In this document: in pieces, positions 53,157 to 64,000 of the stretch
Numbering within the stretch: the stretch's first letter is position 1
How the letters are laid out: each line of letters opens with the position of its first letter
Notes under the pieces: model-generated
The model's input: the letters and a program-made list of their open reading frames with translations, nothing else
Told to the model about the DNA's origin: nothing
Database searches by the model: none
Position numbers and translations under genes: made by a program
Assembly (NCBI RefSeq): GCF_010093535.1
Contig: NW_022985188.1
Span: forward strand, 796,653 to 860,652
Source: Lindgomyces ingoldianus
Lineage: Eukaryota; Ascomycota; Dothideomycetes; Pleosporales; Lindgomycetaceae
DNA length: 64,000 bases
Reading direction: 5' to 3'

Positions 53157-56100
53157 ATGGCGACCCATCATAATTTCGAGGCCATGGCGGCCAAACTGGA
53201 TGACCCGAATTCAGGTACGTCGACTCGGGTCTTTTCATGCGAGACAATTCTGGGAACGCGCATACTCGATGGTACACTACGTGGTTGTCTATGTATTGAC
53301 TATTCTATAGATCTCAGAGCGAAAGGAGCTCAGGCGGTCGACATTCGAGATAATATAGAGAACTACTCTCAAGGGCCCCAGTATGTCTCGTTCTTGCAGC
53401 ACATGGTTCCAGTGTTCCTGAAGATTCTGGATGGGAATCCCATCTTTATATCTACATCCCCAGAGCAGGTAAGTGCGCCTCTGTTAGTGATAGTGATCCG
53501 TCTTGACACTTTGGCAAACAGCGCATACGGAACTGCATACTGGACATCCTGCATAAGCTTCCCATGAACCCCACCGAAGCCGTCGAACCTCATGCGGCAA
53601 AGATTGTTGACAAACTGATGGGCCTGGTCAGGATAGAAAATGAAGACAACGCGGTTCTGTGCTTGAAGACTATCATGGATTTCCAGCGCGCTCAGACGAA
53701 GGCCCTCGCAGACCGGGTACAGCCCTTCTTGGATTTGATCCAAGAAATGTTCGAGACTATGGAGCAAGCGGTTCAGGATACATTCGACAATCCAGCGCCG
53801 GCGCCTGCCACCCAAGGTGTTCCTTCGACTCCGAACAACCACCAGTATTCACAATCGCCACGGCCGGGCTCCCCTGCGATATCGCTGAATGCGGGACCTA
53901 CAGGCGACATTGGGTCAGAACAACAACAGGCGCGGATGCTATTGAAGGGCATGCAGTCGTTCAAGGTTCTCTCCGAGTGTCCCATCATCGTGGTGTCGCT
54001 CTTCCAGGCCTACAGGAATTGCGTAAACAAGAACGTGAAGCTCTTCGTTCCACTAATCAAGAATGTTCTCTTGCTTCAGGCGAAACCCCAAGAGAAGGCA
54101 CATCAAGATGCCGAGAAAGAGGGGAGGATCTTCACGGGCGTTAGCAAGGATATTCGAAACCGGGCAGCTTTCGGAGAGTTCATCACGGCCCAAGTCAAGA
54201 CTATGAGCTTTCTGGCGTATCTATTACGGGTGTACGCGCAGCAGCTAAACGACTTCCTTCCGACGCTTCCGGATATCGTTGTGCGGTTGTTGAAGGACTG
54301 TCCTAGGGAAAAGTCGGGGGCGAGGAAAGAGCTTCTGGTGGCCATCCGGCATATAATAAACTTCAATTTTCGGAAAATCTTTCTGAAAAAGATTGATGAA
54401 CTGCTAGATGAGCGTACCCTGATTGGAGACGGGTTGACCGTATACGAAACCATGCGGCCGCTGGCATATAGCATGCTTGCAGACTTGATCCACCATCTCA
54501 GAGACACTCTATCCAAAGAGCAGATTCGCCGTACCGTAGAGGTCTATACCAAGAACCTACACGACACCTTCCCGGGAACAAGCTTCCAGACCATGAGTGC
54601 GAAGCTGCTACTAAACATGGCGGAGTGTATCGCGAAACTGGAGCCGAAGGAAGATGCGCGATACTTTTTGATCATGATCCTGAATGCGATTGGGGACAAG
54701 TTCGCAGCAATGAACCGGCAGTATCACAACGCGGATAAGATTTCATTACAGTACAGCCAGCCGTCGATCGATGCATTACCTGAGAACAACATGGCGGACA
54801 AGGACCATCCACCGGATTGGGACGAGATTGATATCTTTAATGCTACCCCGATCAAAACATCTAATCCTCGCGAAAGGAGCTCCAACCCCATTGCAGACAA
54901 CAAGTTCCTCTTCAAGAATCTCCTCCACGGATTGAAGAACCTGTTCTACCAGCTGCGAGCCTGCAACCCTGCCAAGATCAAGGATGAAATCGACTCCGCT
55001 AACGCATCAGCCAATTGGCACGAAGTGTCTTTTGGATACAACGCTGAGGAAGTAGAGGTGCTTATCAAGCTCTTCCGGGAAGGGGCGAAGGTCTTCCGCT
55101 ATTATGGACTGGATAAGGCGAATTCCGAAACACAGGTCCTGACGCCAGGCGATCTGATGGCAAATCAGCATATGATGTCTAGTGGCAAGGAAGAGAAGGA
55201 GCTGCTCGAGACATTCGCAACGGTATTCCACCACATCGACCCAGCTACATTCCACGAGGTTTTCTCGTCCGAAATACCCCATCTTTACGACATGATGTTT
55301 AATCATCCTGCGTTGTTACATGTACCACAGTTTCTGCTTGCAAGCGAAGCAACCTCGCCTAGCTTTGCAGGTATGCTATTACAGTTCTTGATGGATCGCA
55401 TAGAAGAAGTAGGAACTGCGAACGTCAAAAAGTCGTCTATCCTTCTTCGGCTATTCAAGCTCTCCTTCATGGCGGTCACCCTTTTCTCGCAGCAGAATGA
55501 ACAGGTCCTTCTGCCACACGTCGGCAAGATCATCACCAAATCGATTCAGCTGTCCACAACGGCCGAGGAGCCAATGAACTACTTCCTTCTACTACGGTCA
55601 CTGTTCCGGAGTATTGGTGGTGGGCGCTTCGAGCATCTCTACAAGGAGATTCTGCCTCTTCTGGAGATGTTGCTTGACGTGCTCAACAATCTTTTGATCA
55701 CGGCGCGCAAGCCAGCTGAACGAGATCTATTCGTGGAGCTATCACTTACAGTTCCAGCCCGTCTTAGTAATCTCCTGCCGCATCTCAGCTACCTTATGAG
55801 GCCACTGGTGGTAGCTTTGCGAGCTGGATCAGAACTTGTCGGGCAAGGTCTGCGGACTCTCGAACTTTGCGTTGACAATTTGACGGCCGACTACTTGGAC
55901 CCGATCATGGCACCTGTCATCGATGAACTCATGGCTGCACTGTGGGAGCACCTCAAGCCCAATCCGTACAGCCATTTCCACGCGCACACCACGATGCGAA
56001 TCCTAGGAAAGCTCGGTGGACGCAACCGCAAATTCATTACTGGACCGCCCGAGCTCGAGCTCAAACCATATTCAGATGATCAGTCATCGATCGATATTAG

Positions 56101-59100
56101 ACTAATTGGATCCACGAAGGACCGCGCTTTTCCTGCAGCAATAGGTATCGACACCGCTATCGCAAAGCTACATGAAATACCAAAGCCACCCGCAGCAAAG
56201 AAGTCCGATCCCTTCCACAAACAACAGGCGTTCCGCCTTATTGTGGCCCATACAAAGCTGATGGTTGGATTCGACAATTTGCCGGACGACTTTGCGCAGC
56301 TTGTCCGCCTTCAAGCAAATGACATGGTATCGAAGAAATTCGACGTCGGCAGCGACCTTATGACTGTCTCTGAGCGTGAAAAGTCAATCATCAAGAGAGG
56401 CGTTGAGCAAGAAACAATGAAGAAGCTGTTAAAAGCTTGCGTATTTGCAGTCTCGATTCCAGACCTAAAATCCGACGCCGAAGCATTTGTTACGAATCTT
56501 GCGAAGCATTTCACTTTACTAGAAGTTGGGAATTGCTTTGCCCATATGAAACATAGGGGGAAGCCCTTTGATGTTAACTCTGGAGAAGGACCAGTCTGCA
56601 TCGAGAGCGACGTGATCGCAGAAGCTATCGGAGACTCATTAGCTTCAGATCACGTGGCAGTGCGAGAAGCGGCCGAGCAAGCAGTCATGACCATGCGCGA
56701 TGCTGCGAAGGCTATCTTCGGGTCTCAGGAGAAACTTGACAAGTTCCCATTTTTCGAAGAGCTTTCCAAGACGTTCTGCCACAACTGTCACGGAGATGAC
56801 TGGTTCATGAAGTCTGGAGGTACTCGTGGTATTGAGATCATAACCAAGAAACTGGACCTTGGTACAGGCTGGATGATTGCCCGTCATTTCGAACTCATAA
56901 GGGCTTTGAACTTCGTGATGAAGGACATGCCAGTTGACCTCGACTCGAAGACTCGTGTCCAAGCTGAAGGACTATTGGAGGATCTCATCCGAAAATGCCA
57001 CAAGCCGACGTCAAAGGAAGATTTTGAGAAACCGAACAACATGCTGTTGAGGCTTTGCGGCCAGTTCGTTGGCGACTTGTCACACATGAACAAAAACGTG
57101 CGCGAGGCCACTCAGAGAGCTTTCCAAGTTCTAGCTGAGGTTACTGGCCTTGGTGTGCATGAGCTTATCATGCCGGTCAAAGATAGGCTCGTGGTACCAA
57201 TTTGGACGAAACCACTTCGAGCGTTGCCATTTAGCATTCAGATCGCTTACATCGACGCGATAACGTTTTGCTTGAAGCTCAAGAATAACATCCTCGAATT
57301 CAACGATCAGCTCACGCGACTCTTGATGGAATCCTTGGCGCTAGCTGATGCGGAGGATGAAGGTCTTGCTACGAAACCTTTCGAGCAACGGAATGCTGAA
57401 CACATTGTTAACCTGCGAGTAGCTTGCATTCGGCTTCTCTCAACTGCCCAGACCTTTCCCGAATTCAACAGCACCCCGCCAAACCAGACCTTCCTCCGCA
57501 TCATTGCCGTCTTCTTCAAGTGCCTCTACTCTAAATCTCCTGAGGTTATTGAAGCAGCGAACCAAGGCTTGTCAGGTGTTATATCTGCATCAAGCAAACT
57601 GCCAAAAGATGTTCTTCAAAGTGGACTCCGACCGATTCTTATCAACCTCCAAGATCCGCGGAAATTGTCAATTGAGGGTCTTGATGGTCTCGCTCGCCTC
57701 TTGAAGCTCTTGACGAACTACTTCAAAGTGGAGATTGGTACTCGTCTTCTGGACCATTTGAAGACCATTGCAGATCCAGTCAGCCTGCAAAAGATCTCCT
57801 TTACTATGGTCGAGCAGAATCCGAAGATGAAGATTGTTACAGGAATATTCAACGTCTTCCATCTTTTACCCCCGGCAGCGGCGACATTCCTTAAACAAAT
57901 CACGGAGAAGGTCATCGAACTCGAGACTGCTCTGCGACGCACACACTACAGTCCGTTCCGAGCGCCACTGATTAGGTACTTGTGCATGTATCCCAAGGAT
58001 GCTTGGGATTTCTTTGCGCCGAATATGAAGGATCAGACCCAAGGTCGCTTCTTTGCCCAGCTACTTGAGAATGAGGCTAGTGGTCCGCTTCGAAAGGAAG
58101 TCATGGAGGATGTTCCCAAGTTCTTGAGCACCTTTGAAATTGAAGGATCAGAGAAGGAGAAGTGCCAGGCGCAACTCAACGCCATTCACGTTGCTTTTGC
58201 CATAAGCCAGTTTGAAGGGTCGAGTAAATGGTTGGTTTCCCAAGAGAATCTGAGGAAGGCCCTTTTCGAGGCCGCCAAATCCTTGGAAAAGAAGCTTCGA
58301 CGGAATAGCATGGATCCCGAACTCCGACTCGCGACCGAACAAGCTGGCGAGCAGATCATGGTGGTGTTCACGACCTATCTTATGCAAGAGCCGAACAACC
58401 TCGATTTCTTCTTTGAGCTGGTCGACGCTGTTACCTCGGAGGAGCTTAAAATTTGTCCACGGCTCTTTGACTTCATTTACAAGGAGATGATATCGAACGA
58501 GTCGGCAGAGTATTGGAAGACAATGGTTCATAAGTGTATCGATCTATACACTTCGCGGAACACGTCACAAAAGACGAAGACCTTCATATTCCGGAACATC
58601 GTCAACCCAATCTTCGCTATGGATGTGAAACGCAATTGGGATCACCTTTTTGGACAAGCCAAGGGGACGAAGTTGATGGATCGTGGTATGACCGAAAAGA
58701 TTCACAACCGACTGTGGCTACCACAGTCGTTAACCGATACCTCGGAAGAAACTGCTCAGCTTGGTGTGGACCATTCGCGAATGGAGCTGCTCCAACTTAC
58801 GACCCTTCTCCTCAAACATCACTCGAATCTCATCCAAGAAGCCCGTAAGGACGTCATCAAGTTTGCGTGGAACTACATTAGGTTGGAGGATATCATAAAT
58901 AAGTATGCGGCTTATGTCTTGATCGCCTTCTTCATAGCTCAGTACGACACACCGATGAAGATTGCCATCCAGGTATACCAGGCTCTCTTAAAAGCCCACC
59001 AGAATGAGGGTAGGTCTTTGGTAATGCAGGCTCTTGAGCTTTTGGCACCTGTGTTGAGCAAGCGAATGGGTGGTGATCAAAAGCTAGCCATTCCTCGATG

Positions 59101-62100
59101 GGCACAGTTCCCCCGCAAGATTCTAGCCGAGGAGAGCTCAAACTTACAACAGTTGATGAGCATTTTCAATTTCCTCGTGCGACACCCAGATCTTTTCTAC
59201 GAGGCTCGAGAGCCGCTCTCTTCAATCATCATAACGGCACTTTCGAAGATTGCCCAACCACCGAATCCCTCAACAGAAGCTAAGAAGTTGGCATTGAATC
59301 TCATTAGCCTCATTCGGTCCTGGGAAGAGCGGACTGCGAGGGAGCCTGCAAATACGGTAGAGAGGGGGTCACAGTCACCACAAGCCGTCAAACGGAGGGC
59401 TGATGGGTCGATTATTCCTCCTGGCCCCCTTCCAAAAGGATTTGTGGCTCTCTTCGGTGTTCGCATGGTGCTCATCAAGTATCTCATCCAGTTCATTGCG
59501 TATCTACCAGAGCGATTTCCTGTCGCCACACCGAAGCCCAAAGAGCTTGCGAATCCTAGCCCTAACGCTACCCAAACTGCCGATATTTGCAAGAAAGCCC
59601 TACATCTACTCCATGATCTCCTTTCGCCTCGTCTCTGGAGGGACTTGGATCTTGATCTCATGTTATCAAAGAAGATTGAAGAGATCCTCCTTGAGGAAAT
59701 GCAACAGGAGGAGAAGGTAGAGGCATTCAACACCCGAATGATCAACACGCTCCAGATCGTTAAAGTCATTGTCAATGTCAAGCCGGATGAGTGGATTCTC
59801 GAGCGCCTTCCTAGGTTGCAGAAGATTTTGGATAAAGCTGTCCGCTCCGAGAACGCAGATGTCCAGGCGAGTCTTCATGCAGCTGACGAGAACGCCGATG
59901 GGACCGTCTTCCTACAGCCATTGCTGAAGCGCATTCTGGATGTTATGCCAGAGCCTGTTACCGATGAAGAGGGTATTTCTGAAGATACGCCTTCGACAGA
60001 TTTTGTTAACGCTTTGGGTGCGGTTGCCACAGAGGCCCTGTCAAATGGATCTTATGTCTCCGCAATCAACATCCTTTGGACTCTGTGCCAGAAGCGTCCG
60101 GAAGAAATTAATCAGCAAATTATCCCCCAGATCATGAAGGCATTTCAAGGCAAGATGGCGAAAGATCACCTTGCCGCCCATAGCGGAATGCCTGGTCAGC
60201 CTGGCATACCTCCTGGAATGCGCCCTGACAGTGCCAATCCACCCACGGATCCTTGCGAAGTCGAGGTTCAGACTGATTTGGTTCTTAAAGTTGTCGATAT
60301 TCTTGCCCTACGGATGAACGAGCTTGGAGAGAACCGACGACCCTATCTCAGCGTCCTCGCTTCGCTTGTCGAACGTTCCCAGAGTAACGCAGTCTGCATG
60401 AAGATTCTTGATTTGGTAGAGCAATGGATCTTCCACTCGACGGAACCAGTACCAACGCTTAAGGAAAAGACTGCAGTGCTGAGCAAGATGCTACTTTTTG
60501 AGCACCGGCCAGACACAACTTTGCTGACTCGCTTCCTCGATTTAGTTATCCGAATCTACGAGGACGCGAAGATCACGCGGTCAGAGCTTACAGTTCGAAT
60601 GGAACATGCTTTCTTAATCGGAACACGAGCGCAAGATGTTCATATGCGGAATCGTTATATGACGATATTCGATAAGAGCTTGAGTCGGACCGCTTCAAGT
60701 CGATTGAGTTACGTTCTGGCATCTCAAAATTGGGACACGCTTAGCGATAGCTTCTGGCTTAGTCAGGTGATTCACTTGATGTTCGGATCAGTCGAGATGA
60801 ACGCACCTGCCCAGCTACACTCCGAGGACTTTAAAATCATGCAGCCAACTAGTTTGTTTGGGACTTACAAGCAAGACTCTAGGATCGCGGACGTTATGGT
60901 CGACGATGAACTGGAAATCTTCGTAAGCAACCATCGGCGATTCTGCGCTCAACTGGGTGATGTCAAGATCCGCGACATTTTCGAACCACTTGGGCATCTA
61001 CAGCATACGGATAGCGATCTCGCACATAATATTTGGGTTGCTTTCTTTCCCTTGGCTTGGACGGCCCTCACGAAAGACGACCAGAACGACCTGGAAAAGG
61101 GTATCGCTTCGCTACTTACGAAGGACTACCATTCCCGCCAGATCGACAAGCGACCGAATTGCGTTGCGACAATGCTTGACGCTGTTGTCCACGCACGGCC
61201 TCGTGTTAAGTTCCCGCCCCATATCATGAAGTATCTGGCTCGAACTTATAATGCTTGGTACACTGGTGCTGTTTACATGGAAGATTCAGCCATCACCCCG
61301 ATCGTGGACACGGAGAAACTTCGCGAGAGCAACCTCGATGCTCTCCTTGAGATCTATAGCGGCTTGCAAGAAGATGATCTTTTCTACGGAACTTGGCGAC
61401 GACGATGTCAATTCATTGAGAGTAACGCGGCTCTTTCGTATGAGCAATGTGGCATTTGGGACAAGGCACAACAGATGTATGAGGCTGCTCAGATCAAAGC
61501 CCGTACGTCTGTTCTACCCTTCTCAACTGGCGAATATATGCTCTGGGAAGATCATTGGGTGATTTGTGCCCAAAAATTACAGCAGTGGGAGGTCTTAAGC
61601 GATTTTGCTAAGCACGAGAACTTTAACGACCTGTATCTGGAGGCAACCTGGAGACATTTCGAGGCCTGGCAGAATAACGAGCAACGAGAACAGCTAGACT
61701 CCATCATCAAGGCTGTTAGTGATGCACCTACACCCCGACGAGTTTTCTTCCAGACATTCATGTCACTTCTCAAACTGCACGCGAAGTTGGAAACGCAACC
61801 GGAGTTCCACAGACTTTGCGACGAATCGATCCAGCTCTCCATCCGGAAATGGCACCAGTTGCCACGCCGCATCACAAATGCTCACATTCCGATACTCCAG
61901 CATTTTCAGCAACTAGTGGAGCTCCACGACGCGAGCGTTATCTGCCAGAGCCTCGCGCAGACCACTCAAGCTAACCTTGATCACAAGTCGCAAGAGCTCA
62001 AGCTGCTTCTCAGTACCTGGCGTGATCGCCTGCCCAATTTCTGGGACGATATCAATGCATGGCAAGATTTAGTCACATGGCGCCAGCACATCTTCCAGAT

Positions 62101-64000
62101 GATCAATGGTGTCTATCTGCAGCTGCTCCCACCAAATCCCCAAAACAACAATAGCGGCGGCAATTCTTTCGCTTACCGTGGATACCACGAAACGGCCTGG
62201 ATCATCAATAGGTTCGCTCATGTGGCCAGGAAGCACAACCTTCCCGATGTCTGCATCCAGCAACTTAGTCGAATATACACGCTACCAAACATTGAAATCC
62301 AGGAAGCTTTCCTCAAGCTTCGAGAGCAAGCGAAGTGTCACTACCAGAATCGCACCGAACTTAATAGCGGCCTCGATGTTATCAACAACACAAACCTCAA
62401 CTACTTTGGTCCACAGCAGAAGGCTGAATTTTACACACTCAAGGGAATGTTCCTTGCGAAGCTGGGACAGAAAACTGAAGCCAATGATGCTTTCGGTAGT
62501 GCGCTTTTCTTCGATATCAAGCTGCCAAAAGCCTGGGCTGAGTGGGGCCGGTACAACGATATGCTCTTCAAAGAAGACCCTACGAATTTGGAGAAGGCTG
62601 AAGCTGCGCTCAGTTGCTACCTCGAGGCCGCGAGTCAGTTCAAGAATGCGAAGTCCAGGAAGCTACTGGGACGTGTACTGTGGTTACTCAGCTTAGACAA
62701 TCCTGAGCGTCGACTAGCTGAGAAGTTTGAGGAATTTAAGGGTGACACTCCCGCATGGTACTGGATTACGTATATCCCTCAACTGCTCAACAGCTTATCT
62801 CGACCCGAAGCCCCAATTGCGCGTCAGATCCTTGGGAAATTGGCCAAGACTTATCCTCAAGCTCTCTATTGTCATCTTAGGATGACAAGGGAGGATTTGG
62901 CAGTTGTTAAGAAAAGTAATGATGCGAAAGAAGCAAAAGAGAAGGCTGCACGTGCCAAACAACTACAAGCGCAGGGTCAAGGCTCACCGGCGCAAAAGCA
63001 AGCCTCCCCGGATGCTCGCCCTGGCTCAGCGTCAAGTGGCAATCGACCGACTTCCGCCGGCGGAAACGCCAAGCCCACTGTGAATGGCACACCGAACGGC
63101 GCTGTGAAAGGCGAAGGGAACCAGGGCACGCCAAAAGGAACTGCTGCGGACACTCCCGCACCCCCGAAGAAGCCATGGGATCATGTGGAGGACATTTCTG
63201 CTATCCTTAAGACTGCGTTCCCTCTCCTTGCACTTTCAATGGAGACTATGCTTGACCAGATCCAGAAGAACTTCAAGTGCCCACCTGATGAGGATGCTTA
63301 TAGGCTTATCGTAGCTCTACTCAACGATGGCTTGTCTTACGTCGGCCGCCAACCCCATTTCTACGCACAGGAAATTCGCCTTCCTGCGTCGACTGAGGCG
63401 AACATCACGCGCTTCGCCGAGTCGGTCCTCCCGCCTCACATTCGCAAAGCATTCGAGGCTGACTTTGTCACTCATAAACCCACTATGTATGAGTATATAC
63501 AGAAGCTGCGGATATGGAGGAATCGATTCGAGGAGCGGCTAGACCGAAGAAAGCTTACTGTGCCCCTGGAGTCCTACACACACCAACTCAACGAATTCAG
63601 ATTCCTCAAATTCGATGACGTCGAAGTGCCTGGACAGTACCTGCAGCATCGCGATAAGAACTCGGACTTTGTTCGCATTGAGCGCTTCCTGCCTGATGTG
63701 GACCTGGTCCGGGGTATTGGTATCTGTCACCGTCGACTTAAGATTCGAGGTCATGACGGAAGTATTCACCCCTTTGCTATCCAATTCCCCGCTGCAAGGA
63801 GCTCAAGGAGGGAAGAGAGGATCCTGCAGTTGTTCAGGATCTTCAATGGGATCTTATCCAAACGCAAGGAGAGCCGGAGGAGGAATCTCCAGTTCCATCT
63901 TCCTCTTATGATACCAATCACGCCAAGTGTGCGCATGGTGCAGGATGATGTTTCATACATCAACATGCAAGGCATTTTCGAAGATTATTGCAGGAAGAAT
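53157..64000 (+). CDS. TRA1: TRA1, scaffold subunit of SAGA and NuA4 (PIKK-family pseudokinase), 3' end outside the window
   Basis: Very large nuclear protein that contacts transcription activators and carries the SAGA and NuA4 acetyltransferase complexes. Exons: 53157-53214, 53311-53468, then one exon from 53522 that stays open for over 10.4 kb to the window end; introns 96 and 53 nt. 3,565 residues are visible and some 300 more are expected. N-terminal HEAT repeats open with DLRAKGAQAVDIRDNIENY and include LFVPLIKNVLLLQAKPQEKA. The FAT domain begins near residue 2640 (LARTYNAWYTGAVYMEDSA; NAALSYEQCGIWDKAQQMYE). A low-complexity insert (Ala, Lys, Gly, Pro) near 3220-3280 precedes the kinase-like domain from about 3430 (LNEFRFLKFDDVEVPGQYLQ, ERFLPDVDLVRGIGICHRRL). 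The family's kinase fold lacks the catalytic residues, but the loop that would show this lies past the edge. Confidence 0.97.

Noticed and set aside
59197..59781. 194-aa minus-strand ORF
   Set aside because: Lies wholly inside the conserved TRA1 exon and has no protein-like features.

Overview
This is a eukaryotic window, from a filamentous ascomycete (Pezizomycotina). The evidence is short spliceosomal introns (about 45-175 nt) with GTATGT/GTAAGT-type donors and CTAAC-like branch sites, a kinesin-light-chain-type TPR tail at the left edge, and full-length fungal versions of many conserved genes. I cannot fix the class from sequence alone. I saw no bacterial operons, CRISPR array, recognisable rRNA or tRNA gene, or intact transposase.

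Layout. 1-8.6 kb is gene-poor: a TPR-protein tail (1-230), three lineage-type hypothetical genes on the minus strand, and A-rich minisatellites. 8.6-20.9 kb holds the alpha subunit of ER glucosidase II (minus), a crotonase-fold protein with a signal peptide (plus), nucleoside diphosphate kinase (plus, five exons) and a 1,673-residue telomeric-OB-fold protein (minus). 20.9-28.4 kb is a second gene-poor island with a frameshifted relic, a three-exon orphan gene carrying an internal 55-residue repeat, a small membrane-protein ORF on the opposite strand, and degenerate repeats.

From 28.4 kb to the right edge the window is dense housekeeping sequence: flavodoxin-like protein (-), gamma-tubulin complex component GCP5 (-), KRE2/MNT1-type mannosyltransferase (+), cytochrome c oxidase subunit COX6 (-), PHO89-type phosphate symporter (-), ADE6 FGAM synthase (+), RTS1 B56 subunit of PP2A (+), an ELO fatty-acid elongase (+), the TFIIIC subunit TFC1 (-), and the SAGA/NuA4 scaffold TRA1 (+), which runs off the right edge. 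Exon structures were rebuilt by hand from splice consensus and reading phase. All multi-exon models close in frame with family-typical lengths.

Functional themes. Glucosidase II and the GT15 mannosyltransferase both act on glycans in the secretory pathway. TFC1 and TRA1 are transcription factors for different polymerases and share one divergent promoter. The rest are unlinked housekeeping functions, as is normal for a fungal chromosome. The least explained items are the secreted crotonase that keeps both catalytic glutamates, the large telomeric-OB protein with SUMO-interaction-like motifs, the orphan repeat gene at 26.0-27.4 kb, and the two gene-poor islands.
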